A stretch of DNA of 64,000 nucleotides from Caldilineaceae bacterium (lineage in GTDB: Bacteria > Chloroflexota > Anaerolineae > Caldilineales > Caldilineaceae): NCBI GenBank assembly GCA_020846635.1, contig JADLDO010000064.1:186001-250000 (forward strand). Reading direction: 5' to 3'. The notes below the pieces were generated by a model, which worked only from the letters and a program-made list of their open reading frames with translations, made no database searches and was not told the DNA's origin. Made by a program: the position numbers and the translations under genes. Below, piece after piece: positions 32,173-39,273 of this stretch (the first letter of the stretch is position 1; each line of letters opens with the position of its first letter).

Positions 32173-33570
32173 ATGGCGAAGAGTAAACGTTTTTTGGGCA
32201 TCACCGTCATGAGTCCCTATTATCAAAACGAGGGCATTGAACCGCTGATTGCCAACCTGATCAAGCGCGCCGGCGTTACGGCAGTCGCCACCAACACCTC
32301 GGTCACTGCACCTGCGGCCGACGGCGTGGGCTCCTTCCAACCACCCGACGACGCCGGAGCCAGCGTCCGCCTCTTTGATCGCCCTCTTTGGGGCAAATCC
32401 GCCCTCTGGATGCAGAGCGCCCCTGGTCATCAAGCCAACCAAGCATTTTTTGCTGATTCCCCCTATCAACCCCGTCCTGGCGACGAACTAACAGAGCGCG
32501 AAGGCCCAATCATTGGAAAATTCATTGGTTCCGCCAAGTCTGCGGGCCTGCAAGTCTACATTCAAACCAGCGCCGCCGCGCCCCCTGGTCTACATTCAGA
32601 AGATATTCCACGCCTGCCCGATGGACGCATCCCGGAAGCCCGCATGGCAAACACAGGCAGCCTCGCCAGCCCTGCCATTCGCGCCTATAACCGCGCCTGG
32701 GTGCGTGACATCTTTGCCACCTACCCCGAAATCGACGGCATCCGCCCGGATTGGCCTGAATACCCCTGTTACAAACTCGACGAGGCATTTCAGGACTTCA
32801 GTCCCCATGTGGCCCAATGGGCGAGTGAGCATGGCTTTGACTTTGCTCGCATGCAGCGCGACGTTGCCGCCTTCTACCGCTACTTACACGGCAGCCTGAC
32901 CAACGCCGACTTAATTGACTTTGCCACACCCGACCGCGGCAAGTTCACCATCCTCACGCTCCTGCAGCGTTACCCAGGCGTGTCGGAATGGCTGCGCTGT
33001 AAAGCCGCGCTCTCCACTGACCTGTTAGGAGAGTGGCGCAAGGCCATCAGCGCCTATGGCGGCGACGACAAAGAGCTTTCCGCCAACGCCTTTATGACAC
33101 CGCTCTCACTGATCACCGGGCTGGATTTTGCCGCAGCCGCGCAACATTGCGCCTCGATTGCGCCCAAGCTCTACACCATGCACTGGTCGCTGATCATCAA
33201 GTTCTGGGGCGATGTGTTGATGGCGGCAAATCCTGGGCTAGACGAAACGCTGTTGGTGCGCGCGTTGGTGCATCTGCTCGACCTGGACGATGGCAGCGGT
33301 GGCACAACCATCGCCGACTACGGCTATCCCGAACCGGATGAACCGCACCCCATCCCGACCGAGGCCCAGCAGCGCAAGCTCGATCAGGTGATGGCCGCGG
33401 CGCGCGGACAGACCAAAATCTACGCGCTTGTGCATGGCTACGGCCCGGTCGACGACTTCCGCCGCCGCCTGCAACTGGTGGCAGATAGTCCGGTTGATGG
33501 CGTCTGGATCAACCGCTACGGCTATCTCAGCGACGCCAAACTCGACGCCATTGGTGAGATCTGGCAGTAA
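32173..33570 (+). CDS. TIM-barrel glycoside-hydrolase-like protein, unassigned
   Basis: A 465-residue protein with barrel-like strand/helix alternation. Possible catalytic segments are IDGIRPDWPEYPCY near residue 180 and a conserved-looking MHWSLIIKFWG near 340. Mature-sugar enzymes with this layout include GH families acting on beta-galactosides or unusual deoxysugars, and proteins annotated only as hypothetical in polysaccharide loci. No signal peptide, so the substrate would be intracellular. It ends one base before the GNAT acetyltransferase. I do not recognise the family; function as a glycosidase is inferred from fold and neighbourhood. Confidence 0.68.
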   Translation: MAKSKRFLGITVMSPYYQNEGIEPLIANLIKRAGVTAVATNTSVTAPAADGVGSFQPPDDAGASVRLFDRPLWGKSALWMQSAPGHQANQAFFADSPYQPRPGDELTEREGPIIGKFIGSAKSAGLQVYIQTSAAAPPGLHSEDIPRLPDGRIPEARMANTGSLASPAIRAYNRAWVRDIFATYPEIDGIRPDWPEYPCYKLDEAFQDFSPHVAQWASEHGFDFARMQRDVAAFYRYLHGSLTNADLIDFATPDRGKFTILTLLQRYPGVSEWLRCKAALSTDLLGEWRKAISAYGGDDKELSANAFMTPLSLITGLDFAAAAQHCASIAPKLYTMHWSLIIKFWGDVLMAANPGLDETLLVRALVHLLDLDDGSGGTTIADYGYPEPDEPHPIPTEAQQRKLDQVMAAARGQTKIYALVHGYGPVDDFRRRLQLVADSPVDGVWINRYGYLSDAKLDAIGEIWQ

Positions 33571-33571
33571 C

Positions 33572-34150
33572 ATGGAACCGCACATCCTTAACCTCGACTT
33601 TCCTGACGCCATCGAAACCGCGCGCCTCATCATCCGCAGCCCGCAAGCGGGAGATGGGCCAGAGTTTAACGCGGCCATCTTGGAATCTATGGAGGGACTT
33701 CAGAAATGGCTTGGCCTCTATAAAGAAAGTCCTCCTACCGTTGAGGAGACAGAAGCCCTGATGCGCCAGAAACATGCCGAATTTCTCCTGCGCCAGGACA
33801 TGATGCTGCTCTGCTTTCTAAAAGGCAGCAATACTTTCGTCGTGAGCAGCGGTCTTCACCCAAATTGGAAAGTACCCAGCTTTGAGATCGGATACTGGTG
33901 CCGCCAGTCCTATCAAGGGCAAGGCTATGTCACCGAGGCAGTCAATGGCATCGCCGACTTTGCCTTCACCCAACTCAATGCCAAGCGTGTCTTTATCCGC
34001 TGTGATTCGGATAACTCCGCTAGTGCCAATGTCGCACGCCGCACCGGCTTCGAGTTTGAAGGCACGCTCCGCCACGATAGCCGCAACCACAGCGGCGAGC
34101 TACGCAACACGTTCATGTTCTCACAAATTCGTCCAGATGAAACAGGCTAA
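33572..34150 (+). CDS. GNAT-family N-acetyltransferase (RimJ/RimL-like)
   Basis: A 192-residue acetyltransferase of the RimJ/RimL group. The acetyl-CoA pyrophosphate loop is GYWCRQSYQGQGYVTEA with the core QxxGxG pattern, and SDNSASANVARRTGFEFEG marks the C-terminal beta-bulge region. The N-terminus has the usual TARLIIRSP. ATG at 33572 follows the stop of the previous gene by one base; upstream in-frame starts lie inside that gene. It would acetylate a protein N-terminus or a small amine in the cytoplasm. Confidence 0.9.
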   Translation: MEPHILNLDFPDAIETARLIIRSPQAGDGPEFNAAILESMEGLQKWLGLYKESPPTVEETEALMRQKHAEFLLRQDMMLLCFLKGSNTFVVSSGLHPNWKVPSFEIGYWCRQSYQGQGYVTEAVNGIADFAFTQLNAKRVFIRCDSDNSASANVARRTGFEFEGTLRHDSRNHSGELRNTFMFSQIRPDETG

Positions 34151-34230
34151 CGATTAACCGCAAACCGTGTGAATGTCATCCCGACGCAGGAGGAATCCTC
34201 TCTCTGCTAGCCCAGCAAAGGATTACGAGC

Positions 34231-35370
34231 ATGAAGATCGCCAAGATCGAGCAATTCTTTCCGCTGCCCCGCATACGTTTGGTCAAAGTCACCACGGACA
34301 ATGACATCGTCGGTTGGGGCGAAACCACGTTGGAAGGTAAGCCCAAAAGTGTTCATTCAGCCGTTGACGAGTTAGCCGACTACCTCATCGGCAAAGACCC
34401 GCTGCGCATTGAACATCATTGGCAGCACATCTACCGCTCCGCCTTCTTCCGCGGGGGCAATGTGCTGATGACCGCGCTCTCTGGCCTGGATCAAGCCTTG
34501 TGGGACATTACAGGTAAGTACTACGGTGTGCCTGTCTATAAATTGCTGGGCGGCGCACAGCGCGACCGCGTCCGCGTCTATGCCCATTGGGGCATCCGCG
34601 ATCTCAGCGACGAGGGCAAGGCCAGATCCAAAGAGCGGCTCGATATGCTTTCACGAAGTGGTTACACAGCCTACAAAGCCGGCCCGGCTGGCAAATGGCG
34701 CGGCCACGAACCGCCCGCGGTCATCGACCGATTTGTCGAGTGCGCCTATACCATGCGCGAATGGGTTGGCCCCAACGTGGAATTGGCCTTTGACTTCCAC
34801 GGCAAAATGACGCCCGCGCTTGCCATTGAAATCTGCCACGAGATCAAAGGCATGCGCCCCATGTTTGTCGAAGAACCTGTGCCACAGGAAAATGTCGATG
34901 CGCTCAAACTCGTCTCCGACCATGTCCCGTTCCCCATCGCCACCGGCGAACGGCTGCTAACGCGCTGGGGCTTCCGCGAGGTCTTTGAGAAAAACGCCGT
35001 CGCCTACATCCAGCCGGACACCTCCCACTGCGGCGGCATTACCGAACTGAAAAAGATCGCCAACATGGCAGAGGTCTACTATATGCACATCCTCCCCCAC
35101 TGTGCGATTGGCCCGGTCGCCTTCACCGCCTCGATGCACGTCGATGCCGCCGTTCCCAACTTTCTGGCGCAAGAGCAGATCGACCAGGGTTTGGGACGCG
35201 AGCTTTTTGTTGAGCCGTGGCAAGTCGTCAACGGTCATATCGAACTTCCCACCAGGCCAGGGCTTGGCTTTGAGATCAACGAGGAAGCCATCAAGCAGAC
35301 CGCTGAATACCGCGAGGAGCTCGGCGGCGAACATTTCCACGAAATCGACGGCAGCGTCGCAGATTGGTAG
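34231..35370 (+). CDS. D-galactonate dehydratase-like enolase-superfamily enzyme (tandem copy 1)
   Basis: A 379-residue enzyme closely resembling bacterial galactonate dehydratase. Metal ligands Asp188, Glu214 and Glu240 and the two catalytic histidines His190 (FDFHGK) and His290 (PHCAIGP) are present, with Asp263 in QPDTSHCGG. The C-terminus ends HEIDGSVADW, resembling the E. coli DgoD ending. It would turn a hexonate or 6-deoxyhexonate into a 2-keto-3-deoxy acid. The next DgoD-like gene starts 12 bases later, implying an operon. Exact sugar acid (galactonate, fuconate, gluconate) is uncertain. Confidence 0.87.
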   Translation: MKIAKIEQFFPLPRIRLVKVTTDNDIVGWGETTLEGKPKSVHSAVDELADYLIGKDPLRIEHHWQHIYRSAFFRGGNVLMTALSGLDQALWDITGKYYGVPVYKLLGGAQRDRVRVYAHWGIRDLSDEGKARSKERLDMLSRSGYTAYKAGPAGKWRGHEPPAVIDRFVECAYTMREWVGPNVELAFDFHGKMTPALAIEICHEIKGMRPMFVEEPVPQENVDALKLVSDHVPFPIATGERLLTRWGFREVFEKNAVAYIQPDTSHCGGITELKKIANMAEVYYMHILPHCAIGPVAFTASMHVDAAVPNFLAQEQIDQGLGRELFVEPWQVVNGHIELPTRPGLGFEINEEAIKQTAEYREELGGEHFHEIDGSVADW

Positions 35371-35382
35371 AGCTGGAACACC

Positions 35383-36585
35383 ATGAAGATTACCAAGCTA
35401 GAACTGATCAAAGTCCCCCCTAGTTGGGTCTGGGTCAAAGTCCATACCGACGAAGGGATTGTCGGGCTAGGCGAACCCTACCTGGAGAACCATGCCGATG
35501 CCGTGATTGCCGAAGTGCAGCGCATCGAACCCTTTCTTATCGGCCAAGACCCCACACGCATCGAACATCTGTGGGAGGTCATGTACCATTCCGGCCTCGG
35601 CTATAAGGGCGGGCCGATCAAGATGAGCGCGATCAGCGGCATCGATATCGCGCTCTGGGACATTGCCGGGAAGGCAGCAGGGCTTCCCATTCACAAGCTG
35701 TTGGGGGGCGCCACGCGCGACCGCATCAAGATGTATCGCGCCACCGGCGGCGCGCTGCCCCATTTCGTCCAGCCGGGCGAATCCTATCGCGCAGGGTATC
35801 AACGCACAGGCAACCAAACCGAACGGCGCGACCGTAACGATCCGGCGACCTGGGCCGAGGCAGCGCGCATCCTCACCCAAGAATGGGGCTTTCGCGCGCT
35901 CAAGGTTCACTTTGGCCCTGGGGAAGGGCTGGAAGTCACCTCGCGTGTCGATCACTTCGGCGAACTATTCGCCGCGGTGCGCGCAGGGGCCGGGCCTGAT
36001 GTGGATGTGGCAGTAGACATCCACAATCCGCACCCGGCCATTGCCAACCAAATGATCGAAGTGTTGGCTCCCCATCGCCCGCTCTTCATCGAGGAACCCA
36101 TGCCGATTGAGCGCGTCGATGCCCTGGTGGACATTGCGCGCCGCACCAACGCCCCCATCGCCGCGGGTGAACGCTGGATGGGCAAATGGGTCTTTTTTGA
36201 CGCGCTGAGCCGGGGTGCGCTCTCCGTCTTGCAGCCCGACATCTGCCATGCCGGTGGGATTACCGAATGTCGTAAAATTGCCGTCATGGGCGAGGCTGCC
36301 TTTGCCAAAGTGGCGCTCCACTGCCCCCTCAGCCCACTGGCGCTGGCAGCCTCCATCCAACTCGATGCAGTGCTGCCCAACTTTCTGGTGCAAGAACACA
36401 ACGAAGTGATCGATTGGCGCGAAAACGGACGCACCTACTTTGGCAAGGGCTATTTCAAGGAGCCCTTCGTCCTCGATGACGAAGGGTGCGTGCGGGTTCC
36501 GCAAGGGCCGGGGCTGGGCATTGAACTGGATGAGGAGGGCATGGCAGAAATCATGGCGCGCCCCTGGAGCAGCCAGCGCGGTTAA
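35383..36585 (+). CDS. Galactonate-dehydratase-like enolase-superfamily enzyme (tandem copy 2)
   Basis: A 400-residue paralogue of the preceding gene. Ligands and catalytic residues can be aligned: Asp212/His214 (VDIHNP), Glu237/238 (IEEPM), Glu263 (AAGER), Asp286 (QPDICHAGG) and His313 (ALHCPLSP). It carries an extra ~20-residue insertion (residues ~125-155) rich in Arg and Asp before the barrel strand that holds KVHFGPG, which could remodel the substrate pocket. That insertion argues for a different sugar acid than copy 1. It is followed by a 258-base gap before copy 3. Confidence 0.86.
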   Translation: MKITKLELIKVPPSWVWVKVHTDEGIVGLGEPYLENHADAVIAEVQRIEPFLIGQDPTRIEHLWEVMYHSGLGYKGGPIKMSAISGIDIALWDIAGKAAGLPIHKLLGGATRDRIKMYRATGGALPHFVQPGESYRAGYQRTGNQTERRDRNDPATWAEAARILTQEWGFRALKVHFGPGEGLEVTSRVDHFGELFAAVRAGAGPDVDVAVDIHNPHPAIANQMIEVLAPHRPLFIEEPMPIERVDALVDIARRTNAPIAAGERWMGKWVFFDALSRGALSVLQPDICHAGGITECRKIAVMGEAAFAKVALHCPLSPLALAASIQLDAVLPNFLVQEHNEVIDWRENGRTYFGKGYFKEPFVLDDEGCVRVPQGPGLGIELDEEGMAEIMARPWSSQRG

Positions 36586-36669
36586 TGCACAATTACTTTT
36601 AACTCCTAACGGTTGTCAAAATTAGAGTGATATAGCCGCATCTGTGGTAAACTAAGATTGAACTCTCGG

Positions 36670-36698
36670 TTCACCCGTTATTGCGGTAAGGTTACAAT
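36670..36698 (+). promoter_or_regulatory. Candidate promoter before the third dehydratase
   Basis: TTCACC (36670-36675), 17 bases, TACAAT (36693-36698). The -35 is poor but the -10 matches others in this window. The 258-base gap 36586-36843 contains no gene and another TACAAT near 36790; the ATG at 36844 has no clear ribosome-binding site. Confidence 0.4.
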
Positions 36699-36843
36699 CG
36701 CTCCTAACCAGATTTTCCCGGATTTGCATCGCATCACGCGTTACCGCATTTCGCAGATCGCACCAGATATCGCACAATCGTAGATTCGTTCACTACAATC
36801 GCCGCGTCGTACATACTGCGTATCGCATCTAGAAACCCCGTCT

Positions 36844-38001
36844 ATGAAGATTACCGATGTTAAGCCCTACCCCGTGTGGGTGGGCAGCCGCAACCAATGC
36901 CTGGTCAAGATTGAAACAGATGAAGGCATCTATGGTTGGGGAGAGGCTGGACTTTCCAGCCGTGAGTTGGCTGTCGCGGGTGCCGTCCGCCACTTCCGCG
37001 AATTTCTGATTGGCCGCGACCCCATGCAGATCGGGGCGCTGTGGCAGGAGATGTATCGCAGCCAATATTTTGAGGGGGGCCGGGTTCTCACCGCGGCCAT
37101 TTCCGCCATTGATATTGCACTGCACGACCTTGTTGCCAAGTCCCTGAACGTTCCTGTCTACCAGCTACTCGGCGGCAAGCAGCGCGACTTTGTCCCCTGC
37201 TTCGCCACAACCGGCGCACATGGGCAAAAGCTGGTTGAAGATGTTAAGCTCCTGATGGAACTTGGCTGGAATGTGATCCGCACAGGCATCGTTCATCCTG
37301 ACACAGGCGGCGACCGTCACCTGTACGAGCCACGCGAGTCGCTGGCGCTCACGGCAAAGTCGCTTGTCAACCTGCGTGAGCAAGTCGGTTCAGAGCCGGT
37401 CATCGGCATTGACTTCCATCACCGCTTGAATGTGGCGGAAACTGCTTCCTTCTGCCAGCGGATGCCCTCTGGCACGCTAGATTTTCTCGAAGAACCGATT
37501 CGTGATGAAACGCCGGAAGCCTATGAGGCGCTGCGTCGCATGGTGGATGTGCCCTTTGCCATTGGCGAGGAGTTTTCAAGCAAATGGCAGTTCTTGCCCT
37601 ATATCGAGCGAGGCATCACCGACTTTGTACGGATTGATGTCTCGAACGTAGGCGGCTTGACCGAATCCATGAAGGTTGCCGGTTGGGCCGAGGCACACTA
37701 CATTGAGTTGATGCCACACAATCCGTTGGGGCCGGTCTGCACCGCAGCAACGGTGCATTTGGCCGCGGCAGTCGCCAATTTCTTTTCGCTGGAAGTGCGT
37801 ACATCGCCGACCGAAAAGCTCGGCTTTTTCGACAAGACGATCTTTCCGGTGCAGCATGAGCTAGACGGCGCACGCTTCCCGGTGCCCACAAGCCCCGGCT
37901 TGGGCGTAGAGGTCAACGAAGAATATCTCAAGCGCGAAGAATTCAAGTTCAGCGAGTCGCCCCATCTCCACAAACGCGACGGCTCGTTTACAAACTGGTA
38001 G
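36844..38001 (+). CDS. Galactonate-dehydratase-like enolase-superfamily enzyme (tandem copy 3)
   Basis: A 385-residue paralogue with Asp190/His192 (IDFHHR), Glu216 (LEEPI), Glu242 (IGEEF), Asp265 (IDVSNVGG) and His292 (PHNPLGP). The C-terminus again ends in a hydrophobic-aromatic tail (HKRDGSFTNW). The third ligand segment reads IGEEF instead of ATGER, so the residue after the metal-binding Glu is acidic, unlike copies 1 and 2, pointing to different substrate binding. It has its own candidate promoter and lies 75 bases before the ABC export operon. Confidence 0.85.
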   Translation: MKITDVKPYPVWVGSRNQCLVKIETDEGIYGWGEAGLSSRELAVAGAVRHFREFLIGRDPMQIGALWQEMYRSQYFEGGRVLTAAISAIDIALHDLVAKSLNVPVYQLLGGKQRDFVPCFATTGAHGQKLVEDVKLLMELGWNVIRTGIVHPDTGGDRHLYEPRESLALTAKSLVNLREQVGSEPVIGIDFHHRLNVAETASFCQRMPSGTLDFLEEPIRDETPEAYEALRRMVDVPFAIGEEFSSKWQFLPYIERGITDFVRIDVSNVGGLTESMKVAGWAEAHYIELMPHNPLGPVCTAATVHLAAAVANFFSLEVRTSPTEKLGFFDKTIFPVQHELDGARFPVPTSPGLGVEVNEEYLKREEFKFSESPHLHKRDGSFTNW

Positions 38002-38076
38002 CTTACCTGAATATAAGATGAAGTACGTTGCATGACCCTGATCTAGAGAAACCTTGTTGCTGTGAGGAGTATTGAT

Positions 38077-39267
38077 TTGATCGTCCGACCAATCTACCAC
38101 CTGCTGAGCGGAGGCATTGCTGCGGTCCTTTTGGCCGGCTGTGCATTGCTGCCTGCGGTCAACACGGACCGCGCCACCGATGGGTTACCGACCCCTACCC
38201 CGATTCCAACCGCTGTCGTGCCGATCAAGCCCACCTACACGGTACAGCGCGGCGAACTGGTGAGCCAGTTAGAATTCTCTGGACGTGTCTCGCCGGAGGT
38301 AGAAGAAAAGCTCTTCTTCCGCGCCGATGGACGCGTTCGTACTGTGCTGAGCAAGCGCAATGACATGGTGACGAAGGGTCAGATTCTGGCCGAGCTAGAG
38401 ATCGATGCGCTAGAGCGCGAACTCGAAAGCGCGCAGCTCGAATTGGAACGTGCCCAAGTACGCCTGGAGCAGGCGCAAGGCGACCATGACTATCAGGTCG
38501 CCGTAGCCCAAGCCAACCTGGATATGGCCCAATTGCGTCTCCAGGCGATGCAAGGTGGGGCAGCCCCCGACCGCAACGCCATTGCCATCCAAGAGAAGGA
38601 AGTAGAGTTGGCGGCATTGGACGTTCAGCGACTCACCGAAGGGATTGATCCACTCTTGGCAAGTGATGTGACGCGTGCTGAATTGGCAGTCTCAAAACTC
38701 AATGCCGAAATTGCAGAGTCACAGATCACCGCCCCCTTCGATGGACAATTGCTCTCCATCGCGCTGACACCAGGCCAGGCTGTTACCGCCTATGCACCCG
38801 TGGCGACGGTCGCCGACATTGAGCACTTGGAGGTTAGCGCCGAGTTGGTCAGCAACCAGATGGATAAGCTCTCCGAAGGCATGACTGCCTCTATCTTTCT
38901 GACCTCGCGGCCCGGTGTCACGCTCAACGGCGTGGTACGCCAACTGCCCTATCCTTATGGCAGCGGCGGTCGTGGGCAGACGGTGGAAGACATGGACAAA
39001 TCGACCCGTGTCACCATTGAAGCATCGCCCGACGAACAAGGCTTTAACCTCGGTGACCTTGTGCGCGTCACCGTCGAGTTAGAACGCAAAGCAGATGTGC
39101 TGTGGCTTCCACCGCAAGCTCTGCGCATCTTTGATGGTCGCCGTTTTGCCGTCCTCCAAGATGGCGATGTCCAGCGCCGCGTCGATGTAACGGTTGGCAT
39201 CGAAACGCCGGAGCGCGTGGAGATCAAAGCCGGCTTGGAAGAGGGCCAAACCGTGGTGGGACAGTAG
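38077..39267 (+). CDS. HlyD/MacA-type periplasmic-adaptor-like lipoprotein
   Basis: A membrane-fusion-protein-like lipoprotein of about 396 residues. The start is set at TTG 38077, six bases after GAGGAG; a GTG at 38062 is a weaker alternative. The lipobox LLAGC places the lipidated Cys near residue 22, after a short basic, hydrophobic signal. A Pro/Thr-rich linker (LPTPTPIPT) follows, then the biotinyl-lipoyl-like hairpin, a coiled coil (residues ~100-175, many Glu/Leu/Gln heptads), and beta-barrel domains (ELVSNQMDKLSEG). It heads an ABC export operon with FtsX-type permease and two ATPases. Acts outside the membrane, presenting cargo or stabilising the exporter. Confidence 0.87.
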   Translation: MIVRPIYHLLSGGIAAVLLAGCALLPAVNTDRATDGLPTPTPIPTAVVPIKPTYTVQRGELVSQLEFSGRVSPEVEEKLFFRADGRVRTVLSKRNDMVTKGQILAELEIDALERELESAQLELERAQVRLEQAQGDHDYQVAVAQANLDMAQLRLQAMQGGAAPDRNAIAIQEKEVELAALDVQRLTEGIDPLLASDVTRAELAVSKLNAEIAESQITAPFDGQLLSIALTPGQAVTAYAPVATVADIEHLEVSAELVSNQMDKLSEGMTASIFLTSRPGVTLNGVVRQLPYPYGSGGRGQTVEDMDKSTRVTIEASPDEQGFNLGDLVRVTVELERKADVLWLPPQALRIFDGRRFAVLQDGDVQRRVDVTVGIETPERVEIKAGLEEGQTVVGQ

Positions 39268-39273
39268 CGCCTT

